Part shown: in pieces, positions 26,463 through 35,056 of the stretch
How the letters are laid out: every line of letters begins with the position of its first letter
Numbering within the stretch: position 1 is the stretch's first letter
Assembly: GCF_001307105.1 (NCBI RefSeq)
Contig: NZ_LGYN01000027.1
Span: 62,001 to 126,000, forward strand
From: Bacillus australimaris
Lineage (GTDB): Bacteria; Bacillota; Bacilli; Bacillales; Bacillaceae
Reading direction: 5' to 3'
DNA: 64,000 nt
Program-made: the position numbers and the translations under genes
The notes under the pieces: model-generated
What the model was told of the DNA's origin: nothing
What the model saw: the letters and a program-made list of their open reading frames with translations, nothing else
Database searches by the model: none

Positions 26463-28474
26463 CAACAGGAAGAAGACTCCTTGCCTACGCACTCCTATAT
26501 AAGAAAGTATTGTCTGTTGCCTTAATTTTTCTCATTATTGCAGTTGGTGCTGAGCTGACAGGACCATTTATTGGGAAGAAAATGATTGATGATCATATTC
26601 TAGGTGTAGAAAAACCGTATGTCGAGGTCAATGAAAAAACAGACAAAACCGTTTATTACCAGGGAAATAACTATTTACGAAGCGATCGATTAAACAATGG
26701 AGTCGAATCTGGGAAGCAAATCAATGTGGTGCAAGTCGGATTCGGTTACTATTTTGTAAATGAGCCGATTCGATTTGATGGAAACAGAAAGATTTCAGGA
26801 GATCAGCTCACCATTGAAAATGGGAACGAGCATGCGACCTATCAAGTACAGCGCTTATCAAAAGAGGAAATTTTCGCTTTTTATCAGCCGGAAATCAGTG
26901 GTTTGCTGCAGCTTGTTTTATTTTATCTAGGGCTGCTCATCATAGCGATTTTCTTTCAGTATGGTCAGCATTATTTGCTCCAGAGGATTGCAAATCGCAT
27001 TATTCAAAAAATGAGGATAGACGTATTTGAGCACATCCAAACGCTGCCGATCCGATATTTTGATAATTTACCGGCTGGAAAGGTTGTAGCGAGGATCACC
27101 AATGACACAGAAACCATTCGTGATTTATATGTAACAGTCCTAGCTAATTTCGTAACGAGTGCCATTTACATGATTGGGATTTATATTGCCATGTTTTTAT
27201 TAAATGTAAAGCTGGCACTCATTTGTTTGGTGGCAGTGCCGATTATTTTCTTATGGTCGATGACTTACAGAAAGTTTGCATCCGTGTACAATCACCGCAT
27301 TCGTTCAATTATCAGTGAAATCAATGCCAAGTTAAATGAAGCCATACAAGGAATGACCATTATTCAAGCATTTCGTCATGAGAAAGCGACGAAAGAGGAA
27401 TTTGATGAGTTAAATAACAATCACTTTCGATATCAGCGAAAGATGCTGCATTTAAATTCACTTCTTTCACATAACTTAGTTAACTTGCTTCGAAACTTAG
27501 CGTATGTGGCACTCATATGGTATTTTGGCGGTGCGTCATTAAGTGCGACCGGCATCGTGTCTATTGGTGTGCTCTATGCGTTTGTCGATTATTTGAATCG
27601 ATTGTTTCAGCCAATCACAGGCATTGTGAATCAATTTTCGCGGCTGGAATTAGCAAGAGTTTCATCGGAAAGGGTGTTCCGATTATTAGATGAGCCAGGA
27701 ACAGAAGTGGAAGAACCTGTTCAGGAGAAGATAGAGGGACACGTTCAGTTCAAGGATGTCACCTTTGCTTATAATGAAGGGAAAAATGTCTTAAAGAACA
27801 TTACGTTTGAGGCAAAGAAAGGCCAAACGGTGGCACTTGTGGGTCATACCGGTTCTGGAAAAAGCTCGATTATGAACTTGCTTCTGCGTTTTTATGACAT
27901 TCAGCAAGGAGACATTCTCATAGATGGCAAAAGCATTTATGATCAATCGCGCCAAACGCTGCGTAAACAAATGGGCATTGTGCTTCAAGACCCGTATTTA
28001 TTTTCTGGTACGATTGCATCCAATGTCAGCTTAGGAAATGACGACATCAAAAGAGAAACGATTGAATCTTCATTAAAGCAAGTAGGTGCAGTAGAGTTAT
28101 TGAAGCACCTGCCGCAAGGCTTTGATGAACCAGTCGTTGAAAAGGGAAGCACCCTTTCCTCAGGGGAACGTCAGTTGATTTCATTCGCACGCGCATTGGC
28201 ATACGATCCAGCGATTTTAATTTTAGATGAAGCAACCGCCAACATTGATACAGAAACAGAAGCGATTATTCAAAGGGCGCTTGATGTCGTCAAAGAAGGG
28301 CGGACGACTTTTGTCATTGCACATCGATTATCCACCATTAAGAAAGCCGATATGATCTTGGTGTTAGAAAAAGGTGAAATTGTCGAGCGGGGCAGTCATG
28401 AACAACTCATGGAGCAAGAAGGACTGTATGCGCAAATGTATGAACTGCAAAAGGGTGCTGTTGCAAACAGCTGA
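26459..28474 (+). CDS. bmrD: ABC multidrug exporter half BmrD (YheH)
   Basis: 671 residues. About 100 extra residues between TM1 and TM2 (about 40-140), typical of BmrD. NBD with Walker A GHTGSGKSS, non-canonical signature LSSGERQL and complete Walker B/Glu ILILDEATANID. The degenerate signature here pairs with the degenerate Walker B of BmrC, so only one ATPase site is fully catalytic. Confidence 0.93.
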   Translation: MTTGRRLLAYALLYKKVLSVALIFLIIAVGAELTGPFIGKKMIDDHILGVEKPYVEVNEKTDKTVYYQGNNYLRSDRLNNGVESGKQINVVQVGFGYYFVNEPIRFDGNRKISGDQLTIENGNEHATYQVQRLSKEEIFAFYQPEISGLLQLVLFYLGLLIIAIFFQYGQHYLLQRIANRIIQKMRIDVFEHIQTLPIRYFDNLPAGKVVARITNDTETIRDLYVTVLANFVTSAIYMIGIYIAMFLLNVKLALICLVAVPIIFLWSMTYRKFASVYNHRIRSIISEINAKLNEAIQGMTIIQAFRHEKATKEEFDELNNNHFRYQRKMLHLNSLLSHNLVNLLRNLAYVALIWYFGGASLSATGIVSIGVLYAFVDYLNRLFQPITGIVNQFSRLELARVSSERVFRLLDEPGTEVEEPVQEKIEGHVQFKDVTFAYNEGKNVLKNITFEAKKGQTVALVGHTGSGKSSIMNLLLRFYDIQQGDILIDGKSIYDQSRQTLRKQMGIVLQDPYLFSGTIASNVSLGNDDIKRETIESSLKQVGAVELLKHLPQGFDEPVVEKGSTLSSGERQLISFARALAYDPAILILDEATANIDTETEAIIQRALDVVKEGRTTFVIAHRLSTIKKADMILVLEKGEIVERGSHEQLMEQEGLYAQMYELQKGAVANS

Positions 28475-28484
28475 TAATGATTAC

Positions 28485-28521
28485 AAAAAAGAGCCTCTTC
28501 GAAATTGAATGAGGCTCTTTT
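28485..28521 (+). terminator. terminator of bmrCD
   Basis: AAAAGAGCCTC / GAGGCTCTTTT stem after the bmrD stop. Confidence 0.85.
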
Positions 28522-28593
28522 CGCTTGCTTGAAAAAGTCGTGGATTCTGCCCTCGACCCTTTACTGATTATATTGTTTGGATAGGCTGCATCA

Positions 28594-29211
28594 TCAATAA
28601 GCGATACCGACGCGTTGATGCAAAAATTCCTTCGAATTTAACTGCTGATATAAAAAGTGGGCGGTATCTTCAACTGAAATTTTCTTTCCATCTATAGGGA
28701 GAAAATCTTTCTCGTAGCGATATGACCGTGTCACTTCTCCATCTGGTAAATAGGTTGGACAAATAATGGTCCAATCTAGATCAGTCGATTGAAGGATTTC
28801 AAACGCTTTGGCGTGCTCTTTAGCTGCTCGGGAAGTGGTCCGCCTTGATTCATTTGTTTCAAAACGGTAAAGCTCCGGCTGCTGCCTTGCTTTTAAAATC
28901 CCTGCCGTACCAATGGTAATTATTCTTGATGTATTTGTTTGCTTCATGGCTTGTACGATATTCTCCATGGAAACAGATAGTGTATCATCGCCATCAGTTG
29001 ATAGACAGCTCACAACAATATCTGCTCCTTTCATTGTCTCAAGCACATCTTCTCGATTTCTTGAATTGCCGGTGACTTGAAACATACCCGCAAGCATTTC
29101 TTCTCGGTTTGTTCGAATCAATGAACGAACCATGTAACGATCATCTACTTGAACGAAACGAAGAAATGCTTGTCCTACACGTCCATGAGCACCGAAAAGA
29201 GCTATTTTCAT
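28594..29211 (-). CDS. yheG: NAD(P)-binding oxidoreductase YheG
   Basis: 205 residues, atypical SDR/NAD(P)H-binding fold: MKIALFGAHGRVGQAF is the Rossmann glycine motif, and DLDWTIICPTYLPDGEVTRSY resembles NmrA-like proteins. Start at 29211 after GGAGGG; an upstream extension to 29265 has no ribosome binding site. Substrate unknown. Confidence 0.82.
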   Translation of the reverse strand: MKIALFGAHGRVGQAFLRFVQVDDRYMVRSLIRTNREEMLAGMFQVTGNSRNREDVLETMKGADIVVSCLSTDGDDTLSVSMENIVQAMKQTNTSRIITIGTAGILKARQQPELYRFETNESRRTTSRAAKEHAKAFEILQSTDLDWTIICPTYLPDGEVTRSYRYEKDFLPIDGKKISVEDTAHFLYQQLNSKEFLHQRVGIAY

Positions 29212-29268
29212 CTGTTCGATCCCTCCACTACATACTATAAGTGAAAAGAACCTAAAATGGTACAACTT

Positions 29269-29385
29269 TTATGTGATGCTTTTTTTATAAAGGTGAAAGG
29301 ACCGAATACTATGAGCATATTCACATAATAGAGAGATCCCTACAAATTGTAGAAGTTCAAAGTTCATACCGGAAATAATGTCCAT
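29269..29385 (-). CDS. yheF: small protein, YheF-like by position
   Basis: 38 residues, MDIISGMNFELLQFVGISLL... ending in a basic tail. AAAGGAGCGG lies 9 nt before the ATG. Lies between yheG and sspB where B. subtilis has yheF (about 41 residues). One hydrophobic segment. The symbol rests on position and length. Confidence 0.65.
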   Translation of the reverse strand: MDIISGMNFELLQFVGISLLCEYAHSIRSFHLYKKSIT

Positions 29386-29454
29386 CAAGATCCGCTCCTT
29401 TCTACTACATGATATGAGCTAGAAAGGTGATTGGTGAAGGATAAAAACAAAAAA

Positions 29455-29480
29455 AGAAGACACCGTAAGAGGTGCCTTCT
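29455..29480 (-). terminator. terminator of sspB
   Basis: AGAAGACACC / GGTGCCTTCT stem (one mismatch), T7 on the minus strand. Confidence 0.8.
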
Positions 29481-29497
29481 ATGATCCAAATATGAAA

Positions 29498-29701
29498 TTA
29501 AGCTTTTGTTCCACCAAGGTTTTGTTGAGCGTAAGACACAAGACGTTTTGTGATTTCTCCACCAACTGAACCGTTAGCACGAGCTGTTGTTTCTGCTCCA
29601 AGGTTTACACCAAATTCAGAAGCGATTTCGTATTTCATTTGATCGATTGCTTGCTCTGCTCCAGGAACTAGTAATTGATTTGAACTATTAGAATTTGCCA
29701 T
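29498..29701 (-). CDS. sspB: alpha/beta-type small acid-soluble spore protein
   Basis: 67 residues from the ATG at 29701 ([20 protein letters not shown]). Contains the germination protease site region [13 protein letters not shown] and the DNA-binding end [16 protein letters not shown]. Coats spore DNA in the A-form and protects against UV. AAAGGAGAA precedes the ATG. Transcribed from a SigG promoter through a structured leader. Confidence 0.95.
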   Translation of the reverse strand: MANSNSSNQLLVPGAEQAIDQMKYEIASEFGVNLGAETTARANGSVGGEITKRLVSYAQQNLGGTKA

Positions 29702-29731
29702 GATGATTCTCCTTTTTGTATATGATTTTTT

Positions 29732-29795
29732 TGGTTGGGTTTGCTGGTATCGCACCAGCGAAATGATCAAGTCATTTGCCACTTGGCGAAACCCA
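29732..29795 (-). ncRNA. tRNA-like cloverleaf in the sspB leader
   Basis: On the minus strand: 7-bp acceptor TGGGTTT/AAACCCA, then a discriminator A and CCA (29732-29734); short D-type arm GCC-AAGT-GGC; anticodon-type arm AAATG-ACTTGAT-CATTT whose loop positions 34-36 read TTG; T-type arm GCTGG-TGCGATA-CCAGC. It resembles tRNA-Gln(UUG), but with one-nucleotide linkers, a 4-nt D loop, C at position 33 and a non-consensus T loop, so it is not a functional canonical tRNA. Confidence 0.65.
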
Positions 29796-29819
29796 ATGCA
29801 GTAACTGCTTTGTACTAAG

Positions 29820-29848
29820 TATTATGGTTATTTCCGAAAAAAACATAC
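29820..29848 (-). promoter_or_regulatory. SigG promoter of sspB
   Basis: Minus strand GTATG (29844-29848), 17-nt spacer, CATAATA (29820-29826), fitting the forespore SigG consensus (GHATR, CATnnTA). Predicts a leader of about 110 nt that contains the tRNA-like fold. Confidence 0.75.
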
Positions 29849-29889
29849 GAGAAAAGAACATGGTAAATGTTGTGTCAGCATACAAAAAA

Positions 29890-29913
29890 CCATCACTCAA
29901 TATTGAGTGATGG
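29890..29913 (-). terminator. terminator of msmX
   Basis: Perfect 24-bp palindrome, arms CCATCACTCAAT / ATTGAGTGATGG, followed by T6 on the minus strand. Confidence 0.9.
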
Positions 29914-29930
29914 CGTAGCTCTACATCCCT

Positions 29931-31037
29931 TTATTCAGCTGTGCGAATGCGCAGCTCCGTATCCGAATCAAAGAAGTGTGCTTTGTTCATATCAATCGCA
30001 AGAGGTATAGACTGTCCGGCCTGTACATCCGTACGAGAATCAACACGTGCAATAAACGATTGACCATCGAGAGAAGAATAAAGCATCGTTTCTGCTCCCA
30101 TTAATTCAGCGACTTCTACGTTAGCATCAATTTTTGTGCCTTCAGACGCCTCTATAAATACTGGCTCATCGTGAAAATCTTCTGGTCTAATGCCAAGAAT
30201 GACTTCTTTTCCAATATAGCCTTGGCTGCGTAATACTTTCATCTTGCCTTCTGGTACACGAATATGCGTTTTCCCAACCGCAATGGCACCTTCAGAGAGC
30301 TTTCCTGTAAAAAAGTTCATCGCAGGTGAGCCGATGAATCCACCTACAAATACATTCTCTGGGTTTTCATATACATCTTTTGGCGCCCCAACTTGCTGAA
30401 TAAAACCATCTTTCATGACAACAAGGCGGGTTGCCATTGTCATGGCTTCAGTTTGATCATGTGTGACATAGATAAATGTCGTTTGCAGACGCTGATGAAG
30501 TTTAGAAATTTCTGCACGCATCTGAACACGAAGTTTTGCATCTAAATTAGAGAGCGGCTCATCCAAAAGAAAGACCTTTGCATCACGTACAATCGCTCTG
30601 CCAAGTGCCACACGCTGTCTTTGACCGCCAGATAGCGCTTTTGGTTTCCTATCTAAATATTGCTCGAGTCCTAATATTTTGGCGGCATTTCGAACCCGTT
30701 CATCAATTTCGGCTTTTGGGAATTTCCGCAGCTTTAATCCAAACGCCATATTATCGTACACATTCATATGAGGGTACAACGCATAGTTTTGGAAAACCAT
30801 TGCGATATCCCGGTCTTTCGGTGCTACATCATTCATTCGTTTTCCATCTAACAGAAAGTCTCCTTGTGAAATTTCTTCTAGACCCGCAATCATGCGAAGG
30901 GTTGTTGATTTTCCACAGCCTGATGGGCCAACAAACACAATAAATTCCTTATCTTCTATATGTAGATTAAAGTTGTCTACTGCTGTTACCTTGTTATCGT
31001 ATACTTTATAAATTTGATTAAGCATCATTTCAGCCAT
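29931..31037 (-). CDS. msmX: sugar ABC transporter ATPase MsmX
   Basis: 368 residues: Walker A GPSGCGKSTT, signature LSGGQRQRVALGRA, Walker B VFLLDEPLSNLDAK and a C-terminal TOBE/regulatory domain. MsmX energises several carbohydrate importers (maltodextrins, arabinan and others). ATG at 31037 lies 9 nt after GGGGAGG; a TTG at 31046 is less likely. In B. subtilis msmX and yxkF lie elsewhere on the chromosome; here the pair sits inside the yhe cluster. Confidence 0.85.
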   Translation of the reverse strand: MAEMMLNQIYKVYDNKVTAVDNFNLHIEDKEFIVFVGPSGCGKSTTLRMIAGLEEISQGDFLLDGKRMNDVAPKDRDIAMVFQNYALYPHMNVYDNMAFGLKLRKFPKAEIDERVRNAAKILGLEQYLDRKPKALSGGQRQRVALGRAIVRDAKVFLLDEPLSNLDAKLRVQMRAEISKLHQRLQTTFIYVTHDQTEAMTMATRLVVMKDGFIQQVGAPKDVYENPENVFVGGFIGSPAMNFFTGKLSEGAIAVGKTHIRVPEGKMKVLRSQGYIGKEVILGIRPEDFHDEPVFIEASEGTKIDANVEVAELMGAETMLYSSLDGQSFIARVDSRTDVQAGQSIPLAIDMNKAHFFDSDTELRIRTAE

Positions 31038-31065
31038 TGATGACAACCTCCCCTTTTCTTTTTTT

Positions 31066-31079
31066 TGAAAGCGCTTTAC
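31066..31079. promoter_or_regulatory. candidate cre site of msmX
   Basis: TGAAAGCGCTTTAC contains the CcpA core AAAGCGCTTT and departs from TGWNANCGNTNWCA only at the last two positions. It lies 28 nt upstream of the msmX ATG, where binding would repress. Confidence 0.5.
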
Positions 31080-31163
31080 TCGTAAATAAAGTGTATAAAA
31101 TGGGGAATGGTCTGTAAATGGACAACGTGCACAACATCTTATTTTTATTTTTGGGCAGGATGC

Positions 31164-32042
31164 TTATGAAAGATCAAGAAGAGTCATCATAAAATAAGCG
31201 GCTGATGCTTCTGAAAAATGTCGTATATCTAGCCCAGTACGTTCAATAAATTTATCAATTCGATATTGAAGGCTGTTTCTGTGAACATATAACGCTTTTG
31301 CTGCCTTGGATGCGTTTAAGTTACATTGCATATAGGTCATGAGAGTGCGGTAAACGTCCCGGTCCATGACCGCTTCTTTAAAGGCATCCGAAATAGCCTC
31401 AGAGAGGGCGGATGCATCATAACAAAGAAACGATGGCAGGCATTGATAAAATGTGGAAACCCCTGATCTAAGCTTGTCTCGCTGCATATGGTACAAGAAG
31501 AGCTGTTGTTCATTTAATAATCTCATCTTCAAATGGTCATTTGGCAAATGCAGCTGTCCTTGTATAAAGACGGAGTCGGTTAAAAAATCACTTGTAATGG
31601 CCAGAGACAAATCCTTTAGCTGATCTAATTGACTATTTTCTGAGGTCGCGTTTGGTTGAATTAGCATGGCTGTTTCAGTGCCTGTCCATATGAAATAATG
31701 AGTATGTTCGAGGCTGTTATTCACAGCCTCTTTAATTTGCTGTCTTTGTTCTGCTTGATGGACCATTTTAAAATAATAAACACGGACGGGAAGTTGGACG
31801 GTTAGTGGTTTGTTATCAAAAAGAAAGCTGGACCATTTTTGTTCATCTTCCGTCTGAGCTGTATGAGATAGATCAATCGGTGTAAGAAGAGAATTAAGAA
31901 GACGTGTTTCTCTTGCTGTAAGTGCCGATTCATCTACTCCAAAAATTTCGCCTTCTTCTGTTTGATACCAAAGGATTTGTTTGTCATGAGTAGGTGAGCT
32001 GATGATATGGTCTCCGTAAACAAGCTTTAATTTTTCTAACAT
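31164..32042 (-). CDS. yxkF: PucR/CdaR-type regulator YxkF
   Basis: 292 residues. The C-terminal HTH_30 (PucR) domain reads MTYMQCNLNASKAAKALYVHRNSLQYRIDK. The N-terminal part is not a recognised sensor. Next to msmX as yxkF is in B. subtilis; regulation of msmX is a plausible but unproven role. Confidence 0.75.
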   Translation of the reverse strand: MLEKLKLVYGDHIISSPTHDKQILWYQTEEGEIFGVDESALTARETRLLNSLLTPIDLSHTAQTEDEQKWSSFLFDNKPLTVQLPVRVYYFKMVHQAEQRQQIKEAVNNSLEHTHYFIWTGTETAMLIQPNATSENSQLDQLKDLSLAITSDFLTDSVFIQGQLHLPNDHLKMRLLNEQQLFLYHMQRDKLRSGVSTFYQCLPSFLCYDASALSEAISDAFKEAVMDRDVYRTLMTYMQCNLNASKAAKALYVHRNSLQYRIDKFIERTGLDIRHFSEASAAYFMMTLLDLS

Positions 32043-32062
32043 GGCGAGGCTCCTTAAACAGT

Positions 32063-32272
32063 TTAATCATAGATATGGAATAGCATTAATTCGTGGATTT
32101 CTTCTTTTAAGTTTGGTTCAACTTCATGAGGCGGAAGCTGGGAGCCCCATTCAATATCACCTGTTTTGTGGTAAATGCCTTCATAGTGTGCACCATTGTG
32201 AAAAAAGGATATTTTCCAGCCTGGCAATTGTGCTTTCTTAAAAAGGGGTTTCCATTGAAAATGAGAAATCAT
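32063..32272 (-). CDS. yheE: YheE small conserved protein
   Basis: 69 residues, MISHFQWKPLFKKAQLPGWK, of the DUF5342/YheE type. Has IYHKTGDIEWGS in its middle. Function unknown. Located between the yxkF insertion and yheD, so the yhe order resumes here. Confidence 0.8.
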   Translation of the reverse strand: MISHFQWKPLFKKAQLPGWKISFFHNGAHYEGIYHKTGDIEWGSQLPPHEVEPNLKEEIHELMLFHIYD

Positions 32273-32428
32273 ATCATCATTGCCTCCTTGCTTTTATTGA
32301 TGAAACAATAAACAAACACGACAATCCGGAAACAGCCTTGAACTTGCTTTTATTGTATCTCATCTAATGAAAAGAGCATAGGAAAAGCAAAGATTTCAGA
32401 ACACCGTAATGTGACAAGGAAGCAATCA

Positions 32429-33784
32429 TTATACGTTCGCGTGGTCTGTAGTTGAGAGTGAGGTTTTTGAAAGATAAGATGCGTATTCCGTAATTCTTTT
32501 TCCGATTAGCCATTCTGAGTTTTTCAAAGAGGCATGCTGGAAAATCTCTCGTCCTGGGCGGGAATTGGCTTCAAACATCCAGATTGCGCCTGTCAGATCA
32601 ATGCCTAAATCCAAACCGATTTCACCAATATGTCCGGCCATTTTTTCATCTATCACCTGGCTAAGAGTAATGGCGGTATGAGAAAGCTGCTGTAAAATCT
32701 GCAATCGCTCCTTCTCTTCTGGAAACACATCATAAAGTGTTTTCACAGCTCCCCCATGTAACTGATGAGTCGTAATAGTTTGACCTCCAGAAACCTTTGC
32801 TGCTACTGCCGTGACTGTCCAATGACCGCGCTTATTTTTATTCGTATGAACTCTGAAATCCGTCGGTTGATTATCTATTTGAAGAAGCTCAATGCCTTGT
32901 TGAGCAATAAAATCATGAATGGCGTAATCCTTTCGCAGCCCTTGAACGAAATGTTCTATTGAGCGATATGGAATAGCCCATCCAAGATTTGAGGATACAG
33001 TGACTCCGTGGTCTTCCTTTTTTAATTGATAAATACCGTCTCCATGACTTCCGTTTATCGGTTTTAAGTAGATAACATGATGCAGATGGAGAAGTGTTTC
33101 TATTTTCCTTAGAGCGTCCACTGGATCTAATTTTTCGGAATGTGGAAGAAAGGGGCATGTTTTTTCATCTGCTAATAGCTGTTCATGAATCTCCCATTTA
33201 TTAAAAAAGTAAGGATTGAACCAAGGGATATCATAGTCTTGAGTGAGTTTTCGCTTCGTTTCTTGAATGAAAGCTGATTGAGCAGCTTTTCTATTTGGAA
33301 GCCGGTCATAAATAACTGACGGCAAGGGCATCTGTTTTTTAACCCATGATTGTTGTTGGTAAAACAGTCCTTCAACTATTCCTTTTTCCCAATCAATAGA
33401 ATGTGTACCAAAAAGATAGGCAAAGCCAGCATGCCGATTGAAAGAGTGCAAAAGTTTGATGAAAAAGTCTGATCTCTTTCTTAATGGCTGCGTGCCTTGC
33501 TTAAAACCTGCCGTGAAAATGCCAATCAACGGTCCGATAAAAAGTGTATGATCAATGGTAATCACATCAGCTTTTGATGGATAAGGAATCAGTAAATCTC
33601 TATATAGATCTTCCGATAATAAAATTTTATTTGGATGTTGATGATAGGAAATGTTGAAGTCGTCTACTAAACGAGACCCTAGAGCAAGAGAATAAATGGC
33701 ATCCTTCTGTTTAAAATGGACGGGAAAATGAATTGTTTTTTCACTTGTGGGATGTGGGGCGATGATGCAGCGATTTTTGTTCAT
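32429..33784 (-). CDS. yheD: YheD, ATP-grasp endospore-associated protein
   Basis: 451 residues of the YheC/D-like ATP-grasp family, with NGSHGDGIYQLKKED and DLGIDLTGAIWMFEANSRPGR at the C-terminal ATP-grasp metal site. AAGGAGG lies 6 nt before the ATG. Its start overlaps the end of yheC by 44 bp in another frame, an unusually long overlap. Spore-coat association is known in B. subtilis; the substrate is unknown. Confidence 0.88.
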   Translation of the reverse strand: MNKNRCIIAPHPTSEKTIHFPVHFKQKDAIYSLALGSRLVDDFNISYHQHPNKILLSEDLYRDLLIPYPSKADVITIDHTLFIGPLIGIFTAGFKQGTQPLRKRSDFFIKLLHSFNRHAGFAYLFGTHSIDWEKGIVEGLFYQQQSWVKKQMPLPSVIYDRLPNRKAAQSAFIQETKRKLTQDYDIPWFNPYFFNKWEIHEQLLADEKTCPFLPHSEKLDPVDALRKIETLLHLHHVIYLKPINGSHGDGIYQLKKEDHGVTVSSNLGWAIPYRSIEHFVQGLRKDYAIHDFIAQQGIELLQIDNQPTDFRVHTNKNKRGHWTVTAVAAKVSGGQTITTHQLHGGAVKTLYDVFPEEKERLQILQQLSHTAITLSQVIDEKMAGHIGEIGLDLGIDLTGAIWMFEANSRPGREIFQHASLKNSEWLIGKRITEYASYLSKTSLSTTDHANV

Positions 33785-34850
33785 GAGAAACCTCCTTCCG
33801 TTGAGACTTCATTGAGTGTGCGTGTTCAAGAATGGTACGAACCAATTGATTTTCCTTTTCAGGGAAAGCTTTTAAAAAAGCGGAGCGTCCTGGCTTTGAT
33901 TTTATATTTGATATGAAAAGTCTGCCTTCACTTGTATGAAGTAAATCTACCGCAAATTCAAAGCAAGGGGAAAGGGTTTTATCTATAAAAGCTGGGAGTG
34001 ATGCTTGAATGGATTCAATATCATCTAAAAGGAGCTCCTTGATGTGTGACTGCAATGTGTTTAAATAGTGTTCAAAGCTTATCACAGCAGCTGATTTTTG
34101 TGTAAGATTAAAAAGGCTATTTTCCGCAGGTGATTTTGTGTGAATCCCCATACGATTCCATTGATTTTTTGAATCTTTCATAAGAAAAATCCTGATTTCA
34201 TTGATGAAAAACTTTTTTTGATTACTCGTGTTAAAAAATTGAAGGAAATACCTCCCGATATATTTTTTGCACCAGCGCTCCATCTCTGACGCTCGAGAAA
34301 ATGTAATAATTTGCTTGGGACTTAGCTGAACGGTGAACGTTGATGTGCCATCAAAGGAAATGAAGTAAGTAGATGCTCCATGCTGCTGAGAGAGAGGCTG
34401 CATCTTACAATAACCGCCGCCTTTCCTTGCCAAATTGATCAGATCTGAGGGCTCCTTTAGTAATGAGCAGACTGGTAAATATGGCTGTAAAGAAGGGAGA
34501 AGACGGAGCTGCTCGTATAGGACCATTTTATTTGAAATGCCGGTATTCAAAAAATCTGTTTTTGGATACTTTTTTAGCCATTCCATGATTGGTTTTGCTT
34601 TTTTAGATTGTGCGTCATGCTGGTAAAGACAGCGGTCGTAAATCAAGTCAGGGATCGGAAATTCTGCGTCGGTAAACCCTTTGCTACTCGTATATATTTG
34701 ACCTTGAATCAAATTAGAAGCCGGCTTTAAATCAAGTGGTGTAAAACGAACAACCTTTAAACGATAAGCAGGGGCAGCTTTGGCGAGCTGACGTGTAAAT
34801 ATCTCTTCATATTGCGGAGAAAGGGTTACAATACCTAATGTTGATGTCAT
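33741..34850 (-). CDS. yheC: YheC, ATP-grasp endospore-associated protein
   Basis: 369 residues from the ATG at 34850 (MTSTLGIVTLSPQ) with AGAAGGTG upstream; a TTG at 34871 would put the ribosome binding site inside the gene. Same YheC/D family as the downstream yheD: KMQPLSQQHGAS and EFAVDLLHTSEGRLFISNIKSKPGR. ENSRPGR in YheD is NIKSKPGR here, so the metal-binding Asn/Glu pair may be altered. Confidence 0.86.
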   Translation of the reverse strand: MTSTLGIVTLSPQYEEIFTRQLAKAAPAYRLKVVRFTPLDLKPASNLIQGQIYTSSKGFTDAEFPIPDLIYDRCLYQHDAQSKKAKPIMEWLKKYPKTDFLNTGISNKMVLYEQLRLLPSLQPYLPVCSLLKEPSDLINLARKGGGYCKMQPLSQQHGASTYFISFDGTSTFTVQLSPKQIITFSRASEMERWCKKYIGRYFLQFFNTSNQKKFFINEIRIFLMKDSKNQWNRMGIHTKSPAENSLFNLTQKSAAVISFEHYLNTLQSHIKELLLDDIESIQASLPAFIDKTLSPCFEFAVDLLHTSEGRLFISNIKSKPGRSAFLKAFPEKENQLVRTILEHAHSMKSQRKEVSHEQKSLHHRPTSHK

Positions 34851-35056
34851 TAAAAAGCACCTTCTTTTCAACTTCTTTTTTACTATCAGAAAAACACTTT
34901 TTCATGATTTTACATAATGCCTGCGCTCCTTTATCATTACGACAGATTGCTTGATCATATGTCTCTCGCTGCGTGCTTCATTTGCTTGGGATCTTGACAA
35001 CCACTATAATACGTATAGATCAAAACAATAAACATCGGGTGTTGTTTGAAAGGTAG

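Noticed and set aside
29732-29795. Functional tRNA-Gln gene
   Set aside because: D loop, variable loop and linkers are too short, C at position 33 and T loop not TTCRA; called tRNA-like only.
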